Assembly (NCBI GenBank): GCA_005765155.1
Contig: VCCP01000002.1
Coordinates: 2,480,001-2,544,000 of the forward strand
Origin: Zelopaecilomyces penicillatus
Lineage: Eukaryota; Ascomycota; Sordariomycetes; Hypocreales; Pseudodiploosporaceae
Length of the DNA: 64,000 nucleotides
Reading direction: 5' to 3'
Shown here: positions 38,241 through 52,132 of the stretch, one piece after another
How positions within the stretch are numbered: the stretch's first letter is position 1
Layout: the number at the start of each line of letters is the position of its first letter
Program-made: the position numbers and the translations under genes
The notes under the pieces: model-generated
Databases searched by the model: none
What the model was told of the DNA's origin: nothing
Seen by the model: the letters and a program-made list of their open reading frames with translations, nothing else

Positions 38241-41200
38241 TAAGTATTTTCTTATAAGATTCTTATAGCTATTTTATATAAGCTGGATAATTGATATATT
38301 ATTTCTTTTTATATTTATATATTAAAATTAGGTATTATAAGATGATAGTATATAGTTAATATAGAAATTAAGGGTTATATAAAGCATTAAATATATAAAT
38401 AATTAAATATAAATATATAAATAATAAGCTTTATAATTAATAATAAATCAATTAAATTAAATTAATTTATATATTTAATAATTATTATTATTATTTTATT
38501 ATTATATTAATTTAAATTTATTTAAATTAAACTCTCTATAAAATAAATAATATCTTCTTATTTAATAAATAAAAAAAATAAAAAAAATAAAAGACCTTTA
38601 TTTTTATTTTTATTATATATATCTATATTATATTATTATAATCTTTTTCTTTTATTCTTTTATATATAATAAATTTTATCTTTATATTTAATAATAAATA
38701 AAAACTTAATATATTAAATTTATTATTGATATATTTATTATATTAAAGCTAAAAGATTATTAAATTAATAATATTAGTGTTTAAACTAGATTAATTTATT
38801 AATCAAAATTATTTATAATAATTATATTATTTTATCTTTATTATATTTATAGATTATATTATAATTTAAATATAAAATTCTTTTTAATTCTTTTAGATTT
38901 TATTTATTTTTATAAAATTCCTTTTTTAAATCTTTATTTTATATATATTAATATTATTAATATTTTCTTATTATAATATTATTATTAATAATAACTATTA
39001 CTAATTAAATATTTTTATTATTATTTAATTCTATTATTTAGTTTATATAAATCTGATTTCTTTTTTTATATTATTTTATTAGATAAGTCTTTTCTTTTAA
39101 TTTCTCTTTCTCTTTCTCTTTTTTTCTTACCCCCTCTTTTTATTTAGCTAGGTTAATATATATTCTATTATTATTATATTAATAATATTTAATAAAATTA
39201 TTTAATTAATTTAGCTTTTTATTTATTTTTTATAATCCTTTTAAGTATTTTAAATATATTATTAATATACTCTTATTAGATTAATTAAATCAATATTAAA
39301 GGTATTATCTTTAAATCTAATATATCTATTTTTAAGTTATTTATTAAATAATTATTTATATATATATTATATATATATTATATTTATATTATTATTTTCT
39401 TAATAATTATATTTATTATATTTATATTTTATTTCTTATTTAAAGGATTAATAATTTAATTAATTAAGGCTTAAAAGTATTATAATTTACTAGCTTAAAT
39501 TATATAATAAGCCTTAATTATATAGTTATATAATATCACTAGATATATATTAGAGATCTAGAATTATATAAAATTAGATGATAATATTAAAGGTAATTCT
39601 AGATTTAGAATTAAATTTAAAAATATAATCTAATTAATAGGCTTATAATTTTAAGTATAATCTAATAATAAGGATTATAATTTAAATTATAATATAATAT
39701 ATATATATATATTCTTAATGTTTATTTCTTTAATTTAATCTTAATTAATTATTAATATATATTTAATTTTATTATATTATTTATTATTATTTATTTTATT
39801 AATATTTAAATCTTATTTATAATACTTTATATTTATTATTTATATAATAGATTATATTTTTTAAAATATCTTAATTATTTTATAAATATAAATTATTTTT
39901 AATAGATTTATTTCTTAAAAATATATTAAATATTTAATTTTAATAATTCTTATTTAATAAATTATAATAATTTTAAATAATTTTATTAATTATTATAAAT
40001 ATTATTTAATTAACTTTATCTTATTTATTTTTAAAATTTAAGCTTTATATAAAAAGAATATAAAATTTAAAATTAGATTATAGAATATATAAAAGGATCT
40101 TTAAAAAAATCATTATATCTTATAAATTAAAATTCTTTATTAAATATTTTAGATTATTTTAAATATTTTTAATTTAATTTAAAATTTATTATTAGTTTTA
40201 TTCTTATTAATTATAAATAAAATCTATAAAAATCTTTTTTAATATTAATTATATAAAAAAATAAATTCTTTAATAATTTAAATCTATTATAAAAGATTAT
40301 ATAAATAAATAAAAAAATAAAAAAAATAAATCTTAAAATAATATTTTAATTTTAAAAAAGATTTAAAAATATTTTTAAATAAATAAATTAAAATTAATAA
40401 AAATTAAAAAACTTAAATTATTATATTAATATATATTAATTTTAGATTATTCTTTTAAAATTTAAATAAATTATTTTATAAATTATTTAAAAAAATAATA
40501 TATTATTAAAATAAATTTATAATAAATTTAAAAAAGAAATTAAAAAGAAATCCTTAAAAAAACAAATATAAAAATTTAATTAAATATATTAACTTATTAA
40601 TTAAATTTAATAATAAATAATATATATAATATAAATTAAAAAATTAAAAGATTAAAATAAAATAATTTTAAATAAGAATTATAATATTCATTTTATAAAA
40701 ATAAATATAAAAAGAATTTATTATTTATAAATATATTTTAAATCTTAAAAAACTAAAATTTAATATAATTTAAAAATATAATATTTTTAATATTAAGTAT
40801 TTTAATTATAATAAGATAAAATATATTATAAAAGATTATTAATAATTTATATAAAAATATAATAAAGTATATATATTATAATAATAAATAAATAAACTTT
40901 AATTATAATAAAAAGAAAAAAATAAATATAAGAATATATTAAAAACTATAATTATCTTATATTTTAATATATATTAATAATATATATATTATTAATTTAA
41001 ATAAATATTAATAATAAAATAGAATTTAAAAAGATCTTTAATAAATAAATTATTTTCATATTAAAAAATAATAAAACTCTAATAAAAGAAATTATAAATA
41101 TAAACTTAAATTCTAATTATTTAAAACTAAAGAATAATAAATAAATCCCTTAAAAAATATTATATTATATAATATTATATTTATTATTTAAAGATATTAT

Positions 41201-42835
41201 ATATAAATATCTTAAAGAAATTATAATATATATTATATAAATATTATATAGCTTAAATAAAATTAATATTTAAATTATAATTATTAAATATATTTAAGAT
41301 TAAATAATAAAAAAAGAATAAGGAATTCTTATTTTTAAAAACTATTTTAAAAAAGCTATAATAATAAAAATTAATTATATTAAATATATAAATAAATATA
41401 AATTCTTAGATTCTAAATATCTAATATAAATATAATAAGATAATTATTATATATTAATTTCTTTTATTTAAGATATTAAAAAAACAAAATTCTTTTTATA
41501 ATATATAGGATTATAAGGTATTAATAAGATCTATATAAAAGGATAATTCTTTAATAAAAGGATAATTCTTTAATAAAAGGATAATTCTTTAATAAAAGGA
41601 TAATTCTTTAATAAAAGGATAATTCTTTAATAAAAGGATAATTCTTTAATAAAATATAAATTAAATACTTTATATTTTTTAAAATTATAATATTCAAATT
41701 ATATCTAAGAATATTAAAAGAATATTAATATAAAGCTATAAATAAGAATTATAAATTAATTTAATATAAAATCTATAAATAAAATAAAATTAAATAAAAT
41801 TATAATAAATCTTAAATTATAAATTATAAATAAATAGAATTATATAATTATAAAAATCTAATTATAATATATATTTATAAGAAAAACTTATTAAATAATA
41901 TAAAGTCTAATACTTAAAAATATATTTAATAAAAGGTATTTAAAAATCTTAATAAATATTATATATAATTAATAATAATAATAAAATCTTTTTATAAATC
42001 TAAAATCTAAAATAAAGAAACTATTATAAGATAAATATTTAATTTTAAAAAATATAAGGATTCTTAAAAAAGTTATTATATACTATTATATAATTAAAGA
42101 AATATTTATAAATAATTAAAGAATTTATAAAGAATATATTTAAATTAAAAAATCTAAAATAAATAATAAATAATAAATAATATTATTTATAAATAGATTA
42201 TAATATAATTCTTTAATAAATAAACCCTTTATATTATAAATATAAATAAGCTTAAATTAATAAAGATATAAATTCTAAATATTATTTTTATACTTTTATA
42301 AATAATAAAATAATAAATTATAATTAATTATAAATTATTAATTATTAAATATAATTATAATTAAAAATTAAAAATCTTTATTATTAATTAATATATTATA
42401 TTATTAATTATATAAATAAATAAATTTATTATTAATAATCTTAAAAAGATTTATAATTTAATTTAAATAAAAGAATTAATAAATAAAAAACTATTTTTAA
42501 AATTTAATTTAAACCTTCTAAATAATTAATATAATCTTTTAATTTAATTAATATTCTTATAATATTCTAATATATAATTAATAATATTCTTTAAAAATAT
42601 TCTTTAAAAATATTTAAATATTTTTATAATAATACATCTAGATAATATTTTAATCTTTTTTAAAAAAAAAAATATAAAGAATATATTTATAAACTATTAT
42701 AATTATTTTAAGATAATAATCTTATTATTAAATTAAAAAAATAGATATTTTATAAATAAATAATTATCTTTTTAAGATATATTTTTTTATTTAATAAAAT
42801 TAATAAAGATTATTATATATCTTATTATTTATAAT
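38241..42835. other. Extreme AT-rich DNA, mostly unrecognisable
   Basis: 4.6 kb of nearly pure A+T with stops in all frames. The only structured pieces I can name are the 19-bp array at 41537-41650 and CCCCCTCTTTTT at about 39130. Probably several layers of old RIP-saturated insertions. Confidence 0.5.
41537..41650. repeat. 19-bp tandem repeat, 6 copies
   Basis: Six exact copies of AAAAGGATAATTCTTTAAT. Perfect identity implies recent expansion. Confidence 0.96.
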
Positions 42836-44722
42836 TATATAAATTTATATAAAGCTCTTGATTAATTACTAGCTTTAAAGTCTTATTATATATATATATA
42901 TATCTTTTATTCTTTATATATATAATAATCTATACAATCTATTAGTTTCTAAGCTAGCTCTATATACCTATTCTTTAATACTAAAATTTAATACAAAGAT
43001 ATAATAATAAATAATATAAAAGAAAAGCCTTTTTATAAATCTATATAATTATCTTATTTAAAGTTATAAAGATTAATTTATTTAAAAAATATATTTCTAT
43101 TAATTATATTAAAGTATAATACTTTGATTAATTAATTAATTAATCTATTAATTTAATTAAATTAATTTATTTTATTCCTTAAATTATATAATAAGAATAA
43201 TATTATTATATTATATTATAGATCCTATTCCTTTTATATATTATTCTTATAATACAATTTATATTATATTTCTAATTAATCTATATCTTTTAATAAATAT
43301 TCTTTTAGATTAATTATTTTATAAAGAAGCTATTTTAATCTTAGCTTATATAAATATATAATAGATATTAGAATTAAACTTTCTAGTATTATATTATATA
43401 AAAGGTAATTATATTAATATAGCTATAATTAAATTTAAAGGGATCTTAAACTTATATTTCCTTAAGGTATATAATTAATAATAAAAGGATTTAATATAAT
43501 TTAGGTTTTAAATTTAGAGAAAAGATTATTAAAGATCTTAAAAGAAAGAATTAAATATAAATATATATAAATTTATTAAAAAGAATATCTTAATTATATT
43601 AAAGGCTTTTTAAGTTATTATTAAGAATAATAAATATTCTTTATTAATAATATATTTAGTAGAATATATTATTAAAAAAGATATCTATAAAGGAATATAA
43701 ATTATTATATAAAAAGATAATTTTATATATATTAAGATAAGGGTTTCTTATTTTTAGATATAAATATATAATAAAGTTCTTAAAATAATAATTTAATTAT
43801 AAAAAAAAAGTTTATAAAAAGAGTATATTAAACTATTTTATATTAATACTATTATTCTTTTTTTAGATATTTAGAATAGTAGTATTTAAATAAAATTATA
43901 TTTTTTAAATATAATTATTTATATAAAGGCTTAATTAAGACTAAAAAGATTATTATAATATATTCTAAATAGATTTTAATATCTTTATAAATTATTTTAA
44001 TAAAGCTATTAATTTACTAATTAAAATTATAATAATAATTAATAAAACATTTTATTTATTATATATACTAAAATATTTTATTAATATAAATTAAAGTAAT
44101 TTAATATTTACTTTTAAGCCTTATAAAAATCTACTTTTTTTATTATATAAATAATCTTTATTTAAGTAGCTTTTATATTATTATAATTATATTTAGAATT
44201 ATTTAAAAGTATTATATTTTATATATTAAGATTTAATTTATTTAATTTATTAAGGTTTTTTTATTAATAAAAGATATATTTTATATAAATATTTATATTA
44301 ATATAATAAATATAAAACTATTATTATATTAAAAGAAAATAAATAATAAATATATTTTTAAATATAATTTCTTTATTTATAATAATAATAAAAATAATAA
44401 TAATTTTAAATTAATTTTAAAAGGCTTAAAACTATATATAAATCTATTTAAATCCTTGTATTATTTTATATTAATAAAGGTTTAAATAAAATTTATAATT
44501 AATTTTTTATTTATAATATTAATAATCTATATTAAATAGAGATTAAAGAAATTAATATTATATATATTATCTATATTTAAAATCTTAAGAAAATACTTTT
44601 ATATTATTTAATATTAAAAATTAATTTAAAAAATTAATTTAATTTTAAGATTATTTATTATAATTATATAAAGATAGTTTCTTTTTTATAAAATCTATAT
44701 TTATTATTATATTAATAAAAGG
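42836..44722. repeat. Degenerate dispersed repeat G, copy 2
   Basis: Less degraded AT-rich DNA. 44550-44610 resembles 10440-10520, and the following roughly 100 bp is weakly similar. The rest has no identified partner. It carries a (TA)n run at about 42885-42902. Element C inserted at its right edge; 51269 onwards is the other side of that site. Confidence 0.4.
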
Positions 44723-44727
44723 CTATT
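44723..44727. other. Element C target-site duplication, left (CTATT)
   Basis: CTATT immediately before the left LTR; the same five bases at 51264-51268 immediately follow the right LTR. Confidence 0.9.
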
Positions 44728-44903
44728 TATAATACTATTATAAAGCATAATATATAATATATAACTATAGTTTTTATCTATAGTATTATAGGCTATTTAA
44801 CTAAAATATATAAAACTAACTATAAGCTTTAGTATTAATATAATTATTAAAATTATTAGTTTCTATCTATTTATTATAAATCCTAAATCAAAATCTCTTT
44901 ATA
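44728..44903 (+). repeat. Element C 5' LTR (176 bp)
   Basis: Direct repeat of 51088-51263; differences are essentially all C/T or G/A transitions (for example CTAAAATATATAAAACTAAC against CTGGAATATATAGAAGTAAG). The 5' copy is the more mutated of the pair. Confidence 0.95.
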
Positions 44904-46230
44904 ATTCTTATACTTTTCTTTATAAGTACCTAGGATTTATAGTAATTTTAAAAAGAAATATAAAACAAGGATATAAATCATTATTAAATCTATTTAAAGG
45001 TATCTTATCAAAGCCTATAAGTAAGATAACCTAATTATAGAGGCTAAGGGTAACCCTAGTTATAAGAAGATATATAGTATCTATTCCTAAGCCTATTAAA
45101 GAGTAATTAAATTATTTAGATTCTAAAAATAAACTAATAAGGATAAGGGATTAACTTAATATAATTAATAAGCTTATATAAGCTTAAGAATAACTAGCCT
45201 ATATATAATAATAATTTATAGAATAATAAATATTATTATAGAGTAATAATACTTTATAAATACTTATAATATCTATATAAAGGGATATTAATAATTTAAT
45301 AAAAGTTAAGATATTTATTAAATTAATTTTCTAAAGAATCTTAAAAAATAAAACTATTTAATTAATTAATCTAGAAAAAGCTTTTAAAGGAAAGCTAAAA
45401 ATCTATAAAAGTAATAAAAATAAAATTCTTCTAGCTATTAATTAGCTAAATAAATAATTAATAGAAAACTAATAAATAATCTAATTAATAAATCTAGATT
45501 AATAACCTATTAATATAATATTAAATTAGGATTATTTCTTAAAATAAATAGATATCTTATTATTAAAATAAAAGAATTATTTAGAGGAATTCTATTATAA
45601 ATTTTATAAATTAAAATAAAAGCCTAAGAATACTCTAAATAAGCTATATAATACTATATTATATTATAAACCTTATCTTAAGCTAAATCCTATATAATAA
45701 ATAATATTTTTCTTTATAAAACTCCTTTTAATAATATAAGCTAATCTATAAATATATAATAAATTATTAATAAATCACCTTGATTTAATATACCTTATAA
45801 GCTAATATTAAGTAAAGGATATATAAAAAAGAAAGATAAATAATAATAAAATTGCTCTAAATAAGTATTTTAAATTAAATATAGGAAAGCGCTTTAATCT
45901 AGTAAAATAAAAGAAAAGAATAATTAAAAAGTAATTAATTAAGAAATAAAATATAACTAAATTATAGATATCTCTAAATTATAAAGATAATTAATTATAT
46001 CTATCCTATAATAAAGATTAGGGATTTTTAATAAAGGATTATAAAGAGCAAAAATAAAATAAAAGCTTTATAAAAGTAATATATTATATTTATAAAGATA
46101 ATAATTATTTAATAAATATATATCTAAATAAAAAAGAAAAATAGAATAAATTATTAAAATCTATTAAGAATAATATAAAAAAAGAATAGTAATTAAAATA
46201 GCTCTAATAGCTTTAATTAAATAGATTTAA
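44904..46230 (+). pseudogene. Element C gag, RIP-inactivated
   Basis: Region between the 5' LTR and protease. A zinc-knuckle footprint lies at 46082-46123, reading YYIYKDNNYLINIY. The four metal-ligand positions keep exact C-x2-C-x4-H-x4-C spacing, but every Cys and His codon now encodes Tyr, as expected from G-to-A in TGT/TGC and C-to-T in CAT/CAC. The knuckle binds the element's RNA. The upstream capsid part is too broken to delimit. Confidence 0.72.
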
Positions 46231-49200
46231 ATCAAAATAATAGCTTATTTTTATATCGCTATAATAATTAAGGGGTAAAACTATATTAAAATATATATAG
46301 ATCTTAATATAGGATCTAAAGTTAATTTAATAAATAAAGAATTTATAAGGAAAAGCTAATTAAAACAATTACCTCTAATATTAATTAAATTAAAAACTAT
46401 AAATAAGATAAAGATTAAAATCTATAATACCTAGGAAGTATTAGTAATTATTATTGATTTAAGGAATACTATTAAATATTTTATAATTATATATATTAAT
46501 ATTAATTATAACCTAAGAAAGGAAGGAAGCCTTATTTTATTTAATATAATTATATTAGCTAAATATTATATTTATTTAAATATTTATAATAATATATAAT
46601 AGTTTATAAAATTAGAATATTATTAAAATCCTTTAATTATATAAATTTATAAAAGCTTATAAAAATAAAGCTATTATTTTTATAGTTATATATTTAAATA
46701 AATCTATCTTTTTAAGAGAAGAAGAGATATTAAATAGTATATAAGATACTATAGATTTATCTCTAGAACTATAAGAGTTCTTAGATATATTTATACCTAA
46801 ACGTATTAGTATTTTATCAGTATATAAGAAAATAAATCATATAATTAATCTATTATTAAATATATCAGCTCTTTATAGAGCAATCTATTCTCTTTTATAA
46901 AAAAAACTAAAGGAATTATAATAATACCTTAAAAAGAATATTAAATTAAATAGAATATACTCCTTAAAGAGCCCTATAGAAGTATTAATTCTATTTATTT
47001 TAAAAAAGAATAAAAGTCTATATCTATATATAGATTATTAAGATCTTAATAAGATAATAGATAAGAATTATTATACTTTATTTTTTATTTCCAAGATTCT
47101 TAACTATATTATAGAAGTAGAATATTTTATAAAAATTAATATTAAAGATATATACTATTAAATCTAAATTAAAAAGGGTAATAAATAGAAAATAGCTTTC
47201 TATACTTAATATAGTTATTATAAATATCTAATAATACCCTTTAGATTAATTAATATATCTATAATATTTTAATATTATATATATAAAGCCTTAAAGGAAT
47301 TACTTAATATTATTTATATTATATATCTTAATAATATTTTAATTTTTTCTAAAATCTATAAAAAGTATACTTTATATATAAAATAAGTTTTATAAAGGCT
47401 AAGGATTATATAACTCTATATAAACCCTAAAAAATACTATTTCTATTAAAAAAAGATAGAGTTTCTAGGGTATTTCCTCTCTATAAAAGGAATATTAATA
47501 GACTTAAAAAGAATAATAATAATTATAGAATAAGAATAACCAAAAATATATAAAGATATATAGATTTTCCTAAGATTCTATAATTTTTATTATAGATTTA
47601 TTTATAAATATTCAGATATTATTATACTATTAAATATATTACTTTAAGGTAGTATTAATAAAAAAAAGCCAAGGAATATATCCTTAAATAATAGTAAAAG
47701 ATAAGCTTTTTAGCACCTTAAATAGATATTTTAAAAAGTACCTTTATTAAGGTATTTTAATCTATAATACTAAATATAATTTAAAACAGATATTTTAAAA
47801 TATATAATAGCAGGAATAATATTATAATAGGATAATAAGGGTATTTAATATCTAATAACCTTTTGGTTTAGAAAATTCACTTCTATAGAAATAAATTATA
47901 ATATATCTAATTAAGAAATATTTATTATAATATATTCCTTTTAATACTAATAAAGATATATTAATAAATTAATAAAATAAATAGAAGTTCTATTTAATTA
48001 TTAGAATCTTTAAGGCTTTATAATATAATTAAAGCTATTAAGAAGATAAATATATTAATATATAGCCTTAATACTTTATAATTTTATTATAAGGTATTGC
48101 TTTAGTAAATTAAACCTAGTAGATATACCTTTATAGTAATCTAATCATTAAGATAAAAAAGCCCTAACCAATTCAGAATTATTATTATTATTATATAGTA
48201 AATTAATTAAATTAATAATAAATACCTAGTATATTAATAATAAATCATTAATATTAGAATACTTTTTAAATCAATAAATAAAAGCTATAATAAATTATAA
48301 ATAAAATTTCCTTTAATTAAGAATAAAAATAGCTATAAATAATAAAATTTTAATAAATATTAATATATCTAAATCGCTTTTATAGCTTTTAATAGAAGCC
48401 TAATAGTAAGATATTAAAATAATAAAGTAAAAAGAAAAGTTATTAATAAAGAAATAAAGATAAAACCAGAGATCTTGATTAATAGATATAAATAGCCTTA
48501 TAAGATTAAAAAATCATATTTATATCCTTAATAATTTATTATTAAAAAATAAGCTTTTATAGCTCTATTATAATAATCTATTAATAGGCTATTTTAGTAT
48601 TAAATATATTATTAAGCTTTTATAATAGAAGTTCTATTAATACCTTATATATAAGGATATTAATAAATATATTATAAGCTATAATATTTGCTAAGGTATA
48701 GTTATATAGTATTATTAATTATATAGATATCTAGAATTATTATTAAAACCTAATAAACCTTAGAAAGAAATCTTTATAGATTTTATTATTAATTTACTAA
48801 TAACTATCTATAAAAAAAGAGAAATTAATATAATATTAATTATTATTAATTGATTTATAAAATACTATCTATTTCTTTCTATAAATATTATAATTATTAT
48901 ATTAGAATTAATTAAACTATTTTATTATAAAATAAAATTATATTTTAATATATTAAAAGGTATTATATTTAATTAAGGCTTAATTTTTATTAGTAATTTC
49001 TAATTAAAGCTATATTATTAATTATATATAAAATATTGACTTTTAACTATATTTTACCTATAAACCAATAAATAAACTAAATATATAAATCAGATTTTAA
49101 AGTATTATTTATAATACTTTATAATAAAAAAGTAAATAGCTTAATCAATTTTACTTTATATAGTATAATTTATCTATAATTTAGCTATTTCTTTTATAAT

Positions 49201-49960
49201 AAATCTCTTACCTAATAAGGCTTTAATAGGCTATAATCCTATATTTTATATATAAGATAATCTAATCTTAAGAGTAAATTATTTACTATAAAATACTATA
49301 TATAGAGACTCTTAAAATTATAAAAGGATCTAATAATAAAATAAGAAAAAGCAATAAAAAGATAAGTAAAAGGCTATAATAAAATTCATTAATTATTTAC
49401 CTTAAAAAGAGATAATATAATAATATTAAATATAAAAAATCTTTATTTAAAAATAAAGAAAAATTATATTTAAGATTTATTAATCCTTTTTAAATTCTTT
49501 AATAAATTAATTTATAAATATATTATTTAGCTTTATTATACTAATATTTATAAATTTATAATATCTTCTATATATTATTATTAGAATCTTAGAAATAATA
49601 CTAAGATTCCTTTAATAATAATCTTCTAATATTAGATTTAAAAGATAAAGATAAATAGAAAATTAAAGAAATAAAAGAAAAGGCTATTATTTAAAAAGAA
49701 CTTTATTACCTAATAAAATAAAAGGATTAGCCTTTTAAATATAATTAATAGGTTTTAGAAAAGGATATATATACTCTAAAACTTATTAAGGTATTTAATA
49801 AAATATAAATAAAAGCAAAGAGATTAGCTAAAGAAGCTATAAAAAAAATAAAAGATTATATTAAAGATATACTATAAAATTAATAAAAATTCCTAAATAA
49901 AATAAATTATTACTCTAAAATAATAAGAATATAAGAAAACACTATTTAAACTTTAATAAA
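46230..49960 (+). pseudogene. Element C pol (PR-RT-RH-IN-chromodomain), RIP-inactivated
   Basis: Protease motif IDLNIGSKVNLINKEFI at about 46300-46350 has its catalytic Asp turned to Asn. RT: KNKSLYLYIDY near 47010-47037, IPFRLINISIIF-type block at about 47230-47265, and catalytic box YLNNILIF at 47324-47347 (Asp-Asp to Asn-Asn). RNase H at about 47760-47940 ends in FTSIEINYNIS and EIFIII. The integrase zinc domain retains its last Cys (YNICQGI, about 48683-48703). The core starts at KEIFIDFI (about 48765-48790), and the QTNKQTK block lies at about 49065-49085. A chromodomain-like YYLIK-stop-KD segment follows at 49710-49735, then a Lys-rich tail. Family function: reverse transcription and heterochromatin-guided integration. 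Confidence 0.85.
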
Positions 49961-51087
49961 AGTAATTAAAAACTCAATCCTTATAATAGTATTCTTAGAT
50001 ATAACCTTATTCTTATCAATCAAGGCTTAAACTTTATCTATAATAGCAGATAAAGCTAACTATTAAGTAATATATCCCTTATTATTAATATAAAGCTTTA
50101 AACCTTAATTATTATATTATTTAATCATTTTTTTATAATATTTAATTTATATCTCTTGATATATAGCTTCTACTAGCTATTATTAAATATTAATAAATAG
50201 CTATTAATAAAGATAGGAGAATACTTATAAAAGTAAATATATTATCTATTAGCTTATAATTTTCTTTTAACTAAAGATCTTAATAAGTAATCTTTAGCTT
50301 AATATATTCAAGCTAAATAGCCTTTATAATATTTTTGGTTCTAATCAATCTAAACTCTTATTAATAAGCTATCTTAATAATCTTAAAAGCTAAATAAATA
50401 TTAATAAAGAAATTAATAATATCCTATTGCTTTTCTATAGAAAAAATATCTTATTTAATTGCTATAAGATAAAGATAATTAAATTTATATAAAAATTCAA
50501 GAATTTAAATTAATTCTCTAATATTATTAATTATTAATACTAAAGGACTAAAACTAAATATTAATAATACTTTTAAAATCAAAAAAAAAAAAACTATAAA
50601 AAAAACTTATAAATTATAGCTATTATTATACTTAATATAATTAATATAATAAACTAATAAGATAGAAATAAAACCATACTTAATTATTATAAACTTATAA
50701 GATTATTATTCTCTATTTATTATCTTTATATCCTTCTTAATTATAGATCTTAAGTAATAGCTATACTAATACTACTTAATAATAAGAGTATTAAACCTTC
50801 TATAATATTTTTATATAGTAGCTATTAGGATTTTAATAGCTTTTCTATCAGCTATAATAATTATTTAATAATTTATTTAGGAGATTAATATATAATAATT
50901 AAAAAATAAAAAAACTAAATATAAAAGATAATATATTAAGAAATATCTAAAGAAAGAAAAAGGAAAATATCTTAAAAAGCAAGAGTTTCTAAGTATATAT
51001 ATCAAAATTAAAAAACCATATAATATAAATAAAAAAAAAATATATATATAGATATCAGAGTAATACCTAATAAAAGTAGGGGATAGT

Positions 51088-51263
51088 TATAATACTATTA
51101 TAAAGTATAATATATAATATATAATTATAGTTTTTATCTATAGTATTATAGGCTATTTGCCTGGAATATATAGAAGTAAGTATAAGCTTTAGTATTAATA
51201 TAATTATTAAAATCATTAGTTCCTATCTATTTATTATAAATCCTAAATTAAAATCTCTTTATA
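51088..51263 (+). repeat. Element C 3' LTR (176 bp)
   Basis: Partner of 44728-44903, preceded by the polypurine tract and followed by CTATT (51264-51268). Confidence 0.95.
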
Positions 51264-51268
51264 CTATT

Positions 51269-51972
51269 TAAAGATTAGATTTATAATCTTTAATAATTAT
51301 TATAAATATCTTTAAAAATAAAAAAACTTTATATATTATATAAAATTATATAATATTAAAATCTTATATTAGATAAGATTAATTATCAGCTTTTTTATTT
51401 CTTCATATATTAATAATATAATATATAAATAAAAAGATTTAAATTTTTTTTTATAAAAGCTAATAATAACTTTATAAATCTATTTCTAATTTAAAATTTC
51501 CTTTATTAAAACTATAATAAAAATTAAATAATTATACTTTTTTATAATAGTTTTTATATACCTTTAATTATATTAAATTATATCCTTTTTTAATTATAAA
51601 TAATTATATAAAATATATAATTTTTTTAATCTTAAATCTATATAAATCTATTATTTTTTAATTTTATAATAATATTATTATTCTTTTAATAAAAAGATTA
51701 TAAAAGATTAAATAAATCATTAAAAATATTAAAAATATTAAATTTAAAGGAAGCTAATAAAATAAAGATAAAGATAGCTAGCTTTAATTAAAGATCTATA
51801 TTAAAACTTTAATATAAAAGCTAATAAAAAGGGTTATTAAAGGCTTAATATAAAGATAATTCTAAAGATAATTATAAAGGCTTTAAAATATAATTTTTAT
51901 AATCTTAATATTAATTATAAATCTAAGAATATAATTTAATATTATTTATAGAATTTATTATAAAAATAAAGA
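51269..51972. other. Degenerate AT-rich DNA between elements C and E2
   Basis: Right flank of the C insertion and left flank of E2. 51700-51860 (ATTAAATTTAAAGGAAGCTA, AAAAGGGTTATTAAAGGC) is weakly similar to 19620-19760 and 23100-23180, so it may be another family-F tail. No gene. Confidence 0.35.
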
Positions 51973-52115
51973 TATTAGACTTCTTAATATAATTTAGGTT
52001 ATATAATTATTATACAAAGGAATTACTTATATTTATTATATACCTTTAAAAATTAAATACTTATATTATTTAATTAAATTAATTATATTATATTTATAGA
52101 TCTCTTTTTATAATA
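51973..52115 (+). repeat. E2 5' LTR (143 bp)
   Basis: TATTAGACTT...TTTATAATA. Aligns with 63816-63960 allowing a 2-bp TA insertion and a 3-bp gap. Flanked on the left by AAAGA. Confidence 0.88.
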
Positions 52116-52132
52116 GATTATAAGCCTAGATC
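52116..52132 (+). other. E2 primer-binding site (half-tRNA iMet type)
   Basis: GATTATAAGCCTAGATC starts at the first base after the LTR and is identical in E1 through GATTATAAGCCTAGAT. It corresponds to GGTTATGAGCCC (complement of the initiator tRNA-Met anticodon arm) with three RIP-type transitions. Priming from an internal tRNA fragment is known for Ty5 and Drosophila copia. Confidence 0.62.

Larger units (their letters stand above)
44728..51263 (+). mobile_element. Element C: Ty3/Gypsy chromovirus, plus strand
   Basis: Complete 6,536-bp element with 176-bp LTRs (44728-44903 and 51088-51263), TSD CTATT, and polypurine tract AAAAGTAGGGGATAGT at 51072-51087. Termini TATAATAC...CTTTATA reflect TG...CA. 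It is the best preserved of the three B/C/D copies, so its domain motifs are the easiest to read. Confidence 0.95.

Noticed and set aside
42885..42902. (TA)n run as a replication origin
   Set aside because: Simple AT runs are ubiquitous here; nothing singles this one out.
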